In this document: piece by piece, positions 35,337 to 46,502 of the stretch
Layout of the letters: each line of letters opens with the position of its first letter
Position numbering within the stretch: the stretch's first letter is position 1
Origin: Erythrobacter sanguineus
Lineage (GTDB): Bacteria; Pseudomonadota; Alphaproteobacteria; Sphingomonadales; Sphingomonadaceae
Direction: 5' to 3'
DNA: 64,000 nt
Assembly (NCBI GenBank): GCA_945878845.1
Contig: CAMCUB010000008.1
Span: 41,908-105,907 of the forward strand
Translations under genes and position numbers: made by a program
Notes under the pieces: generated by a model
What the model was told of the DNA's origin: nothing
Databases searched by the model: none
The model's input: only the letters and a program-made list of their open reading frames with translations

Positions 35337-36743
35337 CTACTGCGCCGCCATCACCTCGCCGCCCAGCGCCTGCCATAGCACGATCCGCGCACGCGCCGCC
35401 CGGCCGAGCGCGGCAGCCGCTGCCTCGCCGCTCGAATCCGCCGCGCGGCGCGCCTCGAGCACTTCGAGGAAGCTCGCCAGACCTGCGCGGTAGCGGGTCT
35501 CGGCAATCGCGGCGGCACGGTTCAGCTGATCGCGCTGGGTGACCGCGAGGGCGGCCTCGGCATCGGCGGCGGTGACCACGCCATAGGCGCTCTCCGCATC
35601 GCCCAGCGCCTGATAGACCGCCCCGCGATAGGCCGCGAAGGCAGCGCGCTTTTCCGCCGCAGCGCCATCGATCTGCGCGCCCACCCGTCCGAAATCGAGC
35701 AGCGGCCCGGCAATCCCGCCGGCCAGCGTACCGACCACCGAATCGTCGAAGAAGTCCGCCGGCCGGAACGAGAGCAAGCCGATCACCCCCGACAGCGTGA
35801 TGCGCGGGAACCGCGCCCGCGCGGCGGCGGCAAGGTCGGCATCGGTCGCGGCGAGTTCAGCCGCAGCGGCGGCCACGTCAGGCCGGTTGGCGAGGAGATC
35901 GGAGGGCAGGCTCGCCGGAGCCGCCGCAGGCGCGAGCGCCGGGGCAGGCGCGGCGAGCGCGGCGCGCACGGCTGAGGCGTCCTGTGCGGTCAGCGTCACC
36001 AGCCTGCCGATGATCCGCGCCCGGTCGCTGGTCAGCGCGGCGAGGCGTGTGGCCGATCCGCTCGCAGTCGCCTCGGCGCGCACGCGGTCGAAGCCGGGGG
36101 CAATGCCTGCGTCTTCACGCACCTTGGCGAGGCTCACGAGCTGGCGCGCGGCGGCGCCATCGGCCTCGATCGCTGCAGCGCGCGCGTCGAGCACGCGCCA
36201 GTCGGTGATGCTCGCCGCGATCTCGGCGAGCAGCGCGAGACGCACGCCTTGCGCCTGCGCGGTGGCACCATCGATCCGGGCGAGTGCGGCGCGTTCCTGC
36301 GCTTTCAGCCGTCCGAAGATGTCCGGGTCCCAGCTGGCAGTGATGTTGGCGCCGTAGGAAGTCTGCTCGCGCGGGATGAAGCCCTGCTGGCCTGCCTGCC
36401 CGAACTGCGCCGGGTTGATGCGGTTGCGGGTGACATCGGCATCGGCGGAGATGTTCGGCAGGCGCTCAGCGCCTGCGCCCCGGGCCCCAGCGCGCGCCGC
36501 ATCGATCCGCGCGGCGGCCTCAGCGAGGTTGGGGGCATTGGCCAGCGCAGCCTGCGAGAGCGCGGCATAGGCCGGATCGCCCGTCGGCATCAGCGCGGCG
36601 AGCGCTGTGCCCGTGCCGCTTTCCGGCGCAAAGAAGAAGGCCCGCGGCAGATCCGGCGTAGGCGTGGCGACCTCGGGCACGCTCGCGCAGGCGGCGAGCG
36701 TCAGCGGGGCGAGCGCGGCCCCGATCAAAGGCAGGCGGCGCAT
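35337..36743 (-). CDS. TolC/NodT-family outer-membrane efflux lipoprotein
   Basis: 468 residues from ATG 36743. The signal ends in LTLAACASV, a lipobox. Two repeated halves of helix and beta strand follow (LPNISADADVTRNR; LASFLEVLEARRAADSSGEA), typical of the RND outer-membrane factor family. It is the exit channel of the ABC-type efflux system encoded just upstream; its start lies 4 bases after the stop of the adaptor gene. Confidence 0.93.
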   Translation of the reverse strand: MRRLPLIGAALAPLTLAACASVPEVATPTPDLPRAFFFAPESGTGTALAALMPTGDPAYAALSQAALANAPNLAEAAARIDAARAGARGAGAERLPNISADADVTRNRINPAQFGQAGQQGFIPREQTSYGANITASWDPDIFGRLKAQERAALARIDGATAQAQGVRLALLAEIAASITDWRVLDARAAAIEADGAAARQLVSLAKVREDAGIAPGFDRVRAEATASGSATRLAALTSDRARIIGRLVTLTAQDASAVRAALAAPAPALAPAAAPASLPSDLLANRPDVAAAAAELAATDADLAAAARARFPRITLSGVIGLLSFRPADFFDDSVVGTLAGGIAGPLLDFGRVGAQIDGAAAEKRAAFAAYRGAVYQALGDAESAYGVVTAADAEAALAVTQRDQLNRAAAIAETRYRAGLASFLEVLEARRAADSSGEAAAAALGRAARARIVLWQALGGEVMAAQ

Positions 36744-36747
36744 CGCC

Positions 36748-37734
36748 TCAGCCCTCCGTCTTGGCGGGCGCACCCGCCTTGGCCGGGATGAAGGCGTCGA
36801 TCTGCTGGCCGACGCGGAAGGCATCGGACGGGGGCAGGGCATAGATCAGCTGGAGCACGCGCACGTCGACGCGTTCGGCAGCGCTGTTGGTGAGCGAGCG
36901 CTTGGGCACCACCTGCGGCTCGGCGCGCACGAAGGTGGCCTTGACGTGGAGCTCGGCCGCGCCGCGCGGGGAGATGACTGCCGCCTCGCCCAGCGCGACG
37001 CGGGCGATTTCGTTCTCGTCGATATCGACGCGCACGTGGAGCGGGTTGGTCTCGCCCATCTGGATGAAGGGGGTGCTGTTGCCGCCACCCTGAGTGGAGA
37101 CGAACTCGCCGCTGCGGATATTGACCGCGAGGATCTCGCCCGCGATCGGCGCGCGGACCACGAGGCGCCCGATCTCGGTGCGCGCGGCGGCGGCGGCGGC
37201 CTCGGCCGAGGCAAGCCGCGCGCGGGCGAGCTTGAGACGGGTGGTGGCGGCGGCCTCCTCGCCCTCGGCGCGGATCACTTCGGCGCGGCTGACCGCGGCG
37301 GGATCGGAGAGGTTGCGGTAGAGCGCGAGCTGCTGGCGCGCGGTGGACTGCGCGGCGGCGGCCTCGGCGATCGAGGCGCGGGCCTCGCTGATGGCGGCGG
37401 TGGATTGCGCAAGGCTCGCCTGCGCGGCGCGGGCATCGACCGTGAACAGCACGTCGCCCTTCGCGACGCGGTCACCCGGGCGCACGCGGACGTCGGTGAC
37501 AAGGCCCGACAGCGCCGAGCCGATGTCGATGATCTCGCTCGCCGGCTCAACGATGCCCGAGCCAGCGACCCGCGCCTTGCCGGCAAGGTCGCCGACCGCC
37601 TTGGGGGGCTGTTCGGAGGGCTCGGCGGTCGAGCGGTCGGGCAGGCCGACCAGGATCAGCCATGCGGCGACCGCGAGGCCGATCAGCGCCAGCGCGGGCA
37701 GGATCTGGCGGGCAAAGCTAAGATTGCGGAGCAT
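36748..37734 (-). CDS. HlyD/MacA-type periplasmic adaptor
   Basis: 328 residues from ATG 37734 (GAGGA upstream); longer starts overlap non-coding sequence. One membrane helix (about 11-28), a lipoyl half (SALSGLVTDVRVRPGDRVAK), a coiled-coil hairpin with Ala-rich helices (about 85-180), and the second lipoyl half (VVRAPIAGEILAVNIRSGE) are visible. It joins the inner-membrane ABC transporter to the TolC-like channel. Confidence 0.92.
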   Translation of the reverse strand: MLRNLSFARQILPALALIGLAVAAWLILVGLPDRSTAEPSEQPPKAVGDLAGKARVAGSGIVEPASEIIDIGSALSGLVTDVRVRPGDRVAKGDVLFTVDARAAQASLAQSTAAISEARASIAEAAAAQSTARQQLALYRNLSDPAAVSRAEVIRAEGEEAAATTRLKLARARLASAEAAAAAARTEIGRLVVRAPIAGEILAVNIRSGEFVSTQGGGNSTPFIQMGETNPLHVRVDIDENEIARVALGEAAVISPRGAAELHVKATFVRAEPQVVPKRSLTNSAAERVDVRVLQLIYALPPSDAFRVGQQIDAFIPAKAGAPAKTEG

Positions 37735-37795
37735 GGCGTCCTCGGGGGGTTTGTTGGGAGAGAGGCGGGGGGGGGAGAGGGTGAGGAGGAAGGTG

Positions 37796-38545
37796 TCAGT
37801 GGTCATCGGGCATCTCCTTCCCGTCATGGGTGATGCGCCCGTCCTCGAGCACGATGATCCGGTCGGCCAGATCGAAGATGCGGTTGTCGTGGGTGACGAT
37901 GATGCAGGCGCGGTCGGGGGCGACCGCGACCTCGCGCAGCAGGTCCATGACGCGGCGGCCCGATCGGGCGTCGAGCGCAGCGGTCGGCTCGTCGCAGACG
38001 ACGAGGCGCGGCTCGTGCACCAGCGCGCGGGCGATGGCGACGCGCTGCTGCTGCCCCCCCGAAAGCTGGCGCGGCAGCTTGTCGGCCTGATTGCCGATGT
38101 TGAGCTTGTCGAGCAGCACCTTGGCCCGCTCGCGCGCTTCCTTGATCGGCACGCCTTGCGCGATCAGCGGAACCGCGGCGTTGGCGGCGGCGTCGATCGA
38201 GGGGATGAGATTGTATTGCTGGAAGATGAAGCCGATGTTCTGTAGGCGGAACTTGACCAGCTGGGTGTCGGTCAGCTTGTAGATGTCGGTGCCGAACACC
38301 TTCACCTCGCCCTCGGTCGGGTAGAGGATGCCGCACATGATCGAGATGAGGGTCGTCTTGCCCGACCCGCTCTCGCCCACGACATAGGTGAGCTCGCCCG
38401 ACTGGATGTCGGTGTCGATCCCGTGGAGCACGCGGATGGTGGTCTGCCCCGCCTCGAAATCGCGGGTAATGCCGCGCGCGCAGATCGCCGCCTCGGGAGC
38501 GCAGCCGGGGGTGGTTGCCTGTTCCATGATCTGACCCTCGCTCAC
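37796..38545 (-). CDS. ABC transporter ATP-binding protein (MacB/LolD/DevA type)
   Basis: 249 residues. Walker [15 protein letters not shown]-loop [13 protein letters not shown], signature [19 protein letters not shown], Walker [13 protein letters not shown] and the H-loop THDNRI are all intact. The first ATG overlaps the permease stop by 4 bases; a start 18 bases inside is also possible. It powers the efflux permease. Confidence 0.95.
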   Translation of the reverse strand: MSEGQIMEQATTPGCAPEAAICARGITRDFEAGQTTIRVLHGIDTDIQSGELTYVVGESGSGKTTLISIMCGILYPTEGEVKVFGTDIYKLTDTQLVKFRLQNIGFIFQQYNLIPSIDAAANAAVPLIAQGVPIKEARERAKVLLDKLNIGNQADKLPRQLSGGQQQRVAIARALVHEPRLVVCDEPTAALDARSGRRVMDLLREVAVAPDRACIIVTHDNRIFDLADRIIVLEDGRITHDGKEMPDDH

Positions 38546-39678
38546 CGGAACACCGCCGCCGGTTCGGTCCTGAGCACCGAGCGGATCGCGATCAGCCCGG
38601 TGATGGCAAGGATCACCACGACCGCGACGAGGCTGATCAGCGGAATTTGCCAGGGGATGTAGAAGCCTTTGAAGAAGGGGTTGGCGCCGAAGCCGCGGAT
38701 GAAGGCGACGGTGCCGACCACGCCGAGGCCGTAGCCGATCATGCCGACAAGGCCCGCTTGCACCGCCACCATCTGCACGATCTTGGCGTTGGTGACCCCG
38801 ATCGCTTTCAGCGCGCCGAACTGCTTGATATTGTCGCGCAGGAACAGGCTGAAGGTGAGGCCCACGATCGCCACCCCGACGACGAAGCCGAGGAACACGG
38901 TGATCCCGAAGTTCACCGGAATGCCGGTGTTCTCGATGATGAAATTGACCCCGGCGCGGGCGAATTCGGCGCGGGTTTCGGCCTTCAGCCCGGTCTCCTT
39001 CTCGATCCGCGCGGCGACCTCTTCCGGGGTCAGGCCGTCGCTGACGCCGACCAGCACGAAGGAAAGGCGGTTGCGGGTGCCGGGGACGAAATTGAGCGCG
39101 CTCGAATAGCGGGTGTAGAGCACCACGGTGCTGGTGAAGCTGGGGATCGCATCGGCGACGCCGCGGATCACAGCGCGCTGGTCATTCAGCTCGAGCCGCT
39201 CGCCGAGCGGGCTGGCGCCGTTGGAGAACAGGCGGGTCACGCCAACATCGTCGATCACCACCGTGTCGGGCGCGAACAGCACATTCCTGTCGCCGCTGGC
39301 CATGCGCTTGGGCAGGCCGATCAGTGTCGCATCGTCGACCCCGACGATCCCGACGCCCTCAAGATCGCCGTCCTTGGTGCGGACATTGGCCTGGGCTCGC
39401 AGGTGCGGCACCGCCCACTCCACCCCAGGCACCGAGCGCACCTTGTCGAGCGCGGTGCCAGGCATGGCATAGCTGACATCGGTGGTGCGGCTGACCGGGT
39501 CCATCACCCACACTTCGGCCTCGGGCGCGTTGTAGACGCCGCTGGCGCCGCGTTCGACGAGGTTGACGAAGATCGTCATCTGCTGGGTGATGAGCAGGGT
39601 CGAGAAACCGATGCCGAACAAGAGCCCATAGAACTTCTGGGCGTCCCCGGTGAGCATTCTGATGGCGATCCAGAGCAC
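38542..39678 (-). CDS. FtsX-like ABC permease (MacB/DevC type)
   Basis: 378 residues. One N-terminal membrane helix (about 20-40), a large periplasmic MacB-type domain (about 45-255, ERGASGVYNAPEAEVWVMDP), and three helices at the C-terminus (FGITVFLGFVVGVAIVGLTF and following) form the standard layout. With the ATPase, adaptor and outer-membrane factor it makes a tripartite exporter. DevC-type proteins export glycolipids, other MacB proteins drugs or peptides; the substrate here is unknown. It is the first gene of the operon, downstream of TetR operators. Confidence 0.93.
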   Translation of the reverse strand: MLWIAIRMLTGDAQKFYGLLFGIGFSTLLITQQMTIFVNLVERGASGVYNAPEAEVWVMDPVSRTTDVSYAMPGTALDKVRSVPGVEWAVPHLRAQANVRTKDGDLEGVGIVGVDDATLIGLPKRMASGDRNVLFAPDTVVIDDVGVTRLFSNGASPLGERLELNDQRAVIRGVADAIPSFTSTVVLYTRYSSALNFVPGTRNRLSFVLVGVSDGLTPEEVAARIEKETGLKAETRAEFARAGVNFIIENTGIPVNFGITVFLGFVVGVAIVGLTFSLFLRDNIKQFGALKAIGVTNAKIVQMVAVQAGLVGMIGYGLGVVGTVAFIRGFGANPFFKGFYIPWQIPLISLVAVVVILAITGLIAIRSVLRTEPAAVFR

Positions 39679-39737
39679 GTTCGCAGGAACCTTTATCAGC
39701 GAGTGGGGTTGCGCGAGGGAGAGACTCGGCGTATTAT

Positions 39738-39771
39738 TGAACGGTCGCGTTTAACTGAACGGAGCCGTTCA
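39738..39771. promoter_or_regulatory. Tandem TetR operators of the efflux operon
   Basis: TGAACGGAGCCGTTCA (39756-39771) is a perfect 7-2-7 palindrome. A second, imperfect copy, TGAACGGTCGCGTTTA, lies at 39738-39753, two bases away. They sit between the divergent efflux operon and the TetR gene, and the perfect copy covers the TetR ribosome binding site. Autoregulation and control of both directions is the simplest reading. Confidence 0.75.
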
Positions 39772-39773
39772 CT

Positions 39774-40451
39774 TTGTCAATCGGGCTTTCAGCCAGTCTT
39801 GAAAAAAAACCTGTCCGCCGCGATCCGGCTAGCAAGCGGGCCGGGCGCCCGCTCGACGCTGCCAAACGCGCGGCGATCATCGACACCGCCGCGCATCATT
39901 TCTTCCACCACGGCTATGCGGCTTCCGCGATCGAGCAGATCGCGGCCGATGCGGGCGTCTCCAAGGTCACGATCTACAACCAGTTCGGCGACAAGCGCGC
40001 GCTGTTTGCCGCCGCGGTCGAATGCGAATGCGAGAAGATGCGCGGCCATTTCTCGCTCGACGCCATGCCGCAGGGCACGATCCGCGAACGCCTGACCGCG
40101 ATCGGCGAGGCGATCTTCGCTTTCCTGTTCCGCCCGGAAATGATCCAGTTCGAGCGGCGCATCGCCGCCGAGACCGAGAACGACCCCGCGATCGGCCTTG
40201 CCTTTCTCGAGGCTGGCCCGTGGCGCATGAAGCAGGGCTTCGGCGCCTGGTTGGCGCACGAATGCGAGCTGGGCGCGCTGGCGATCCCCGATCCGGGTCT
40301 TGCCGCCGAGCAATTCGTCTCGATGTGCAAGGGCATGGCCGATCTCGAACGCCGCTTCGGCGCGGACCTGTGCGCAGCCGAGCGCGACCGGCGCATCTCG
40401 GGCGCGGTCGAGGTGTTCCTTGCCGCCTATGCCGCGCCGCAAGATCGATAA
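39774..40451 (+). CDS. TetR/AcrR-family transcriptional regulator
   Basis: 225 residues from a TTG at 39774 with GGAG 9 bases before it; no ATG is available before the HTH. The N-terminal HTH spans about residues 35-75 (HHGYAASAIEQIAADAGVSK, VTIYNQFGDKRALF). The C-terminal ligand domain is of the AefR-like type. It is divergent from the efflux operon and borders two palindromic operators, so it likely represses efflux until its ligand binds. Confidence 0.92.
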   Translation: MSIGLSASLEKKPVRRDPASKRAGRPLDAAKRAAIIDTAAHHFFHHGYAASAIEQIAADAGVSKVTIYNQFGDKRALFAAAVECECEKMRGHFSLDAMPQGTIRERLTAIGEAIFAFLFRPEMIQFERRIAAETENDPAIGLAFLEAGPWRMKQGFGAWLAHECELGALAIPDPGLAAEQFVSMCKGMADLERRFGADLCAAERDRRISGAVEVFLAAYAAPQDR

Positions 40452-40483
40452 TCCGCATCCCTGTGTTCGAAAATTAGCATCAC

Positions 40484-40497
40484 GCGCGGGCCCGCGC
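40484..40497. other. 14-bp perfect GC palindrome before ftsH
   Basis: GCGCGGGCCCGCGC lies between the TetR stop and the ftsH start. It has no loop or T-run, so it is at most a weak structural or binding element. Downstream, TTGCCA (40505-) and TACATT about 16 bases later could be the ftsH promoter. Confidence 0.3.
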
Positions 40498-40559
40498 ATT
40501 ATCTTGCCATTCACTCAGGCGCTCCTACATTGCGAAGCTGACGAAAGGATTCCCCGAGC

Positions 40560-42527
<1,968 letters not shown>

Positions 42528-42564
42528 GGCTCGCGCCTGAGCATTCTCGCAGCAATCACCAAGG

Positions 42565-42592
42565 AGGGCGTCGGGAGCGATCCGGGCGCCCT
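42565..42592 (+). terminator. Possible terminator after ftsH
   Basis: AGGGCG and CGCCCT are complementary arms with a 16-nt loop 38 bases after the ftsH stop, followed by TTTG. The stem is short and the loop long, so support is modest. Confidence 0.4.
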
Positions 42593-42655
42593 TTGCTTGG
42601 CGATTTCAGCGCGCGTTCAGCCGCCCGGCCGCAAGGCGGCGCGCGGAGGTGGGAC

Positions 42656-43060
42656 ATGATCCTTGCACTGCGCTTGCTCGCCATGGCGGCGGCTCTCGTG
42701 CCGCTTGCCGCCCCGTCGGCGGCGCAATCGGCCGAGGCGTCATCATCCGTGACGCTAGGGGAGTGGATCGCCCGCGATCAGGCCATGGGACGGCTCGCGC
42801 CGACACCCGAACGCACCGCGCAGCTCGATGCCTTGCAGCGCGACATTGTTGCAGCCCTGCGCATGGCGCGCGCGGCGGTGGAGGCGAAGGAGGCCGCCAG
42901 CCAGCCGCAGGGCACCACCTGCCTGCCGCCGCCGGGTTCGGTCCAGTTCACCTCGGACGAGATCGGCACGTGGCTCTACACCCGCGCTCCGAGCGAATAT
43001 GGGGACAGCATGGCTGAGGTGATGGAGCGGTTTCTGGCCCACCGCTTCCCCTGCCGCTGA
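42656..43060 (+). CDS. Rap1a/Tai-like periplasmic protein
   Basis: 134 residues from ATG 42656 (GGAGGTGGGAC before it). A signal peptide (about 1-22, ending in APSAAQ) is followed by a helical region and a C-terminus TTCLPPPGSVQF ... MAEVMERFLAHRFPC. That C-terminal layout, a CLPP turn followed by a helix ending in FPC, is that of Rap1a/Tai immunity proteins, with two cysteines for a disulfide. No type VI effector gene is near, so it would be an orphan. The family assignment is tentative. Confidence 0.7.
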   Translation: MILALRLLAMAAALVPLAAPSAAQSAEASSSVTLGEWIARDQAMGRLAPTPERTAQLDALQRDIVAALRMARAAVEAKEAASQPQGTTCLPPPGSVQFTSDEIGTWLYTRAPSEYGDSMAEVMERFLAHRFPCR

Positions 43061-43819
43061 TCAGGCCAGCGCGGCTCTATCCCGCGCGGCAAGCTGCGCC
43101 AGCTTGCGCTCGATCCCGTCCCAAAGCCGCATGAAGGACATTGCTGCGGGCGAGCGCGGGGCGAAGGCTCCGATCGGGCGGCGATGCACCGCGCATTGTT
43201 CGACCGCGCTCACCATCGGGATTGCCGGCCAGCCCGGGTTCGCCGCCAAAGCCTCAAGGTGCAGCGTGCGCCGCCGGTCGATCATCGAGAGCACTGGCAG
43301 GATCGGCGGCGGGCGTTTGGTGTTGCGGCGGATTTCCTCGACCACAAACTCGAACGCCCGCGCCGAGAGCGGCGAGGGCGGCAGCGGCACGATCACGAGG
43401 GTGGCGGCCCGCATCACCTGCGCGCTCAGTTCATTGAGCATCGGCGGGCAATCGAGGATCAACCGGCCATAGCTGCGCTCGATCTGCTTGCAGAGCGTCG
43501 CCAGCCGGTTCCGCTGGCCCATCCTGAGCAGCATCGCATCCAGTTCGCGCAAGGAGCTGTCGGCCGGGAGCAGGTCGAGCCCGGCAAAGCTGCTGGGCTG
43601 GATCAGGGTGTGGGCGGGGATGTCGCCCGCAAACAGGCTGCGCGCCTGCCGCTTGCGGGGCGCATCGAGCGCGAACATGAACCCCGCGCCGTCGGCGGGA
43701 TCGAGATCCCACAGCAGCGTCCGGCGCGCAGGGTCCTGCGCGCTGCACCAGGCAAGATTGGTGGCCAAGGTCGTCTTACCGACACCGCCCTTCGCGCTGT
43801 AGACCGCTATCACTGCCAT
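43061..43819 (-). CDS. ParA-family ATPase, copy 1
   Basis: 252 residues from ATG 43819; longer starts run into the intergenic region. The deviant Walker A is YSAKGGVGKTTLATNLA; LLWDLDPADG and RLILDCPPMLN follow. The C-terminal half is very similar to the second ParA protein at 45089 (shared CPP-LNELSAQV-RAA, VIVPLPPSPLSARAFE, GAFAPRSPAA). No parB or parS is visible. It may position protein complexes rather than a chromosome. Confidence 0.9.
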   Translation of the reverse strand: MAVIAVYSAKGGVGKTTLATNLAWCSAQDPARRTLLWDLDPADGAGFMFALDAPRKRQARSLFAGDIPAHTLIQPSSFAGLDLLPADSSLRELDAMLLRMGQRNRLATLCKQIERSYGRLILDCPPMLNELSAQVMRAATLVIVPLPPSPLSARAFEFVVEEIRRNTKRPPPILPVLSMIDRRRTLHLEALAANPGWPAIPMVSAVEQCAVHRRPIGAFAPRSPAAMSFMRLWDGIERKLAQLAARDRAALA

Positions 43820-43928
43820 CACGCACTCCTGCGCGTGAACCTGCGCCTTGGCTGGCTGACCGGCAAGGCCACCGCCACCGCGTTCCCGCCGCGGGACAGG
43901 GCGGGGGACAAAGCTTACGCCCGCGCGC

Positions 43929-45008
43929 TCAGAAGGCGCCCAGCAGCAGCAGCACCTGAAGGAACAAGACCAGCACGATCTGGGTGCAGAACAGCAGCAC
44001 GCACCACCGCCAGAACGCCGAGAAGCGGCTGAGGCCGTAGGCATGGCGCAGCTGCTTGTAGAGGTGAAGCGGCGCTGCGATGATGAACAGCAGCGCGGCC
44101 CAGTCACCGCCGTCGGGAATCGTGCTGAGGATCGACATGACGATGAACAGCAAGGACATGAAGCTCAGCGAATAGGTGATGAAGATCGCGTGGTCATAGG
44201 CCTTGTACTGCCGCCGCCACGCGAACATCAGCCACAGGAACGGCAGCGAGAGCGGGATCAGGAGCCAGCTGAACTTGTAGCCGTTCGATTGCAGCTTGTA
44301 GAGCATCAGGCTGGGGTTCTTCTGCCACTTCTTGATGATGCCCTCGTCGAGGAACTCGATCCCCGTGCCGGTCACATCGATATCGCTGGTGTCGATTTCG
44401 ACCGCTCTTCTGGGCTGGGATTCGAGCACCTTGTTGAGCCCGGTCAACTCGTTGTCGATCTCGCCGCGCCGCGGATCGCCCTTGGACAGGCTGTCGCGTT
44501 CCTTCTGGAGATCGGTGACCTGCTTCTGCACCTCGGTCTTGACCACCGAAGCGCCCGACGTGGCATCGGAGTAGCCGCTGGAGAAGCCCTTGCCGAAATC
44601 GCTCGGCGCCGAAATCCCGACCATCTGGAACACCGCGAACATCGCGAAGACGGTGAACAGGAACATTGCCATCGGGCTGACGAACTTCGCCCGCTCGCCC
44701 GCAATGTAGCGGCGGGTCACTTGGCCGGGCTTGAAGGTCAGCAGCGGGAGCGTCTCCCACAGCTTGCCGTCGAGGTGCAGCACCCCGTGCATGATGTCAT
44801 GCCCGATCGCGGCAAGGCTGCGGTGGATATGGCCCTTCTGGCCGCATTCGGGGCAGAAATTGCCTGAGAACACGGTCTGGCAATTGGCGCAGGTGGTCGG
44901 CCCCGCGTGGGTGTGCCCCGCCGCATCGGCTTGCGGACGATCGAGCGTGCGGCCGAGCAGCCCGCCTTCGATTGCCGTCCCGATACCCTCGCCGAAATCG
45001 CTCATCAC
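43929..45008 (-). CDS. DUF3667 zinc-ribbon membrane protein
   Basis: 359 residues (a second ATG 3 bases in is possible). A zinc ribbon C-x2-C ... C-x2-C (CANCQTVFSGNFCPECG, about residues 40-56) is followed by the DUF3667 segment LDGKLWETLPLLTFKPGQVT and RRYIAGERAKFVSP, one membrane helix, a periplasmic charged region of about 130 residues and three further helices. Function unknown. It lies between two ParA-family genes, all in the same direction. Confidence 0.9.
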   Translation of the reverse strand: MMSDFGEGIGTAIEGGLLGRTLDRPQADAAGHTHAGPTTCANCQTVFSGNFCPECGQKGHIHRSLAAIGHDIMHGVLHLDGKLWETLPLLTFKPGQVTRRYIAGERAKFVSPMAMFLFTVFAMFAVFQMVGISAPSDFGKGFSSGYSDATSGASVVKTEVQKQVTDLQKERDSLSKGDPRRGEIDNELTGLNKVLESQPRRAVEIDTSDIDVTGTGIEFLDEGIIKKWQKNPSLMLYKLQSNGYKFSWLLIPLSLPFLWLMFAWRRQYKAYDHAIFITYSLSFMSLLFIVMSILSTIPDGGDWAALLFIIAAPLHLYKQLRHAYGLSRFSAFWRWCVLLFCTQIVLVLFLQVLLLLGAF

Positions 45009-45088
45009 TTACGCCCCTGTCTTGGGGCGCTTATAGGCGCAAAGCCGAGGGGCGAGAAAGCCGCTATTTGCCCCCTGCCAGAGGCGCG

Positions 45089-45820
45089 TTACTTGCTTGC
45101 GAGCTTGCGCTCGATCGCCGTCCACAGCTGCGCGATCGCGCGCGCCGCGGGCGAGCGCGGGGCAAAGGCGCCGACCGGCTGGCGCATCGTCGCGCATTGC
45201 TCCACCGCGCTCGCCAGCGGGATCGCCGGCCAGGTCGGGTTCGCCTCGCGCGCGGTCTTGTGGAGCGAGCGCCTGAGATCGAGCATCGAGAGCACCGGCA
45301 GGATCGGCGGGTGCCCCTTGCCGATCCCGCGCACCTCCTCGACCACCACCTCGAAGGCGCGGGCCGAGAGCGGCGAGGGCGGCAGCGGAACGATTACCAG
45401 ATCGGCCGCACGGATCACCTGCGCGGAGAGTTCGTTGAGCACCGGCGGACAATCGAAGATGATCCGGTCATAGCTCTTGCCCAGCGTCTCGGTGAGCTTG
45501 GCCAACCGCTTCTTCTTGCCCATCTTGTCGAGCTGGCGGTCCAGCGACCGGATGCTCTCGTCCGCCGGCAGCAAATCGAGGCCGCTATAGGCGGTCGCCT
45601 GGATCAGCTTTTCGGGATCGCTGCCCTCGTCGAACATGCTGTCGGCGCTGCGCTTTTTCTTGGGGTCGATCCCCAGCAGGAAGCCCGATCCGTTCGAGGC
45701 GTCGAGGTCCCACAGCAGCGTCTTGCGGCGCGAAATGGCGCTCGCACACCACGCCAGATTGACCGAGAGCGTGGTCTTTCCGACCCCGCCCTTGACGCTG
45801 TAGACCGCGATCGATGCCAT
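45089..45820 (-). CDS. ParA-family ATPase, copy 2
   Basis: 243 residues. Deviant Walker A YSVKGGVGKTTLSVNLA; LLWDLDASNG; RIIFDCPPVLN. It is a close paralogue of copy 1 and is the first gene of the ParA/DUF3667/ParA run. The pair flanking a membrane protein suggests an ATP-driven positioning or cell-pole system, inferred from layout. Confidence 0.9.
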   Translation of the reverse strand: MASIAVYSVKGGVGKTTLSVNLAWCASAISRRKTLLWDLDASNGSGFLLGIDPKKKRSADSMFDEGSDPEKLIQATAYSGLDLLPADESIRSLDRQLDKMGKKKRLAKLTETLGKSYDRIIFDCPPVLNELSAQVIRAADLVIVPLPPSPLSARAFEVVVEEVRGIGKGHPPILPVLSMLDLRRSLHKTAREANPTWPAIPLASAVEQCATMRQPVGAFAPRSPAARAIAQLWTAIERKLASK

Positions 45821-45956
45821 GCGTCCCGCCCGTGTTACAGTTTGATTACAGGGATAAGGGATAGCGCCGCCGCCGCCAATGGCAAGCGCGCGCGCGCATC
45901 AGTCAAACTGTGGTCAAGCGAGACGCGCGAAAGGACCGGCAGACCCGCCAAAGCAA

Positions 45957-45981
45957 AAGGGGCCGGCGTGGCCGACCCCTT
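45957..45981 (-). terminator. rpoZ terminator
   Basis: AAGGGG-cc-GGC, loop GTG, GCC-ga-CCCCTT gives a stem of 9 pairs with one 2x2 internal bulge, 50 bases after the rpoZ stop. On the minus strand it is followed by TTTTGCTTT. Confidence 0.7.
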
Positions 45982-46030
45982 GCATGGGTTGCGGTGCGGT
46001 GCCGAGGGGAGGCCCCTCGCGCAGCGACGA

Positions 46031-46375
46031 TCAGCCGTCGTAATCGCCGCCCAGCGACGAGGTGCGCGCGGGTGCCGATGCGGTGATCCGCAGCGCTTCG
46101 GCCGACTGGCTGAGCGAACCGATCTCATCGGCCTCGTCCTCGTCATCGGGGAGGATCTTTTGGAGGCCCACGACCAGCGATTCATGCAGGCCTGCGGGGG
46201 TCACGGTCTGCTCGGCGATTTCCCGGAGCGCCACGACCGGGTTCTTGTCGCGATCGCGATCAATGGTCAGCTCGCTCCCGCCCGAAATCTCGCGCGCGCG
46301 CTGGGCCGCGAGCAGCACCAGATCAAAGCGGTTGGGAATCTTGTCGACGCAATCTTCAACGGTCACGCGTGCCAT
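46031..46375 (-). CDS. rpoZ: RNA polymerase omega subunit
   Basis: 114 residues. [20 protein letters not shown] and [12 protein letters not shown] are the classic omega start; [11 protein letters not shown] follows. The acidic C-terminal tail ([10 protein letters not shown]) is usual in alphaproteobacteria. Omega helps assemble RNA polymerase and, in many groups, binds ppGpp. It is transcribed alone and ends in a terminator. Confidence 0.96.
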   Translation of the reverse strand: MARVTVEDCVDKIPNRFDLVLLAAQRAREISGGSELTIDRDRDKNPVVALREIAEQTVTPAGLHESLVVGLQKILPDDEDEADEIGSLSQSAEALRITASAPARTSSLGGDYDG

Positions 46376-46502
46376 GCTTGGGCCTTTTCGAGAATCGCGA
46401 AACTAGGGAAGCGCGCCAGCTAGGGGCGGGGGGGCGCGAAGTCAAGGAAAAGGGGGGGCACGCCTCTTCTCGCGGGCGCGGCGATCGTGTAGGCTCGGCG
46501 CC

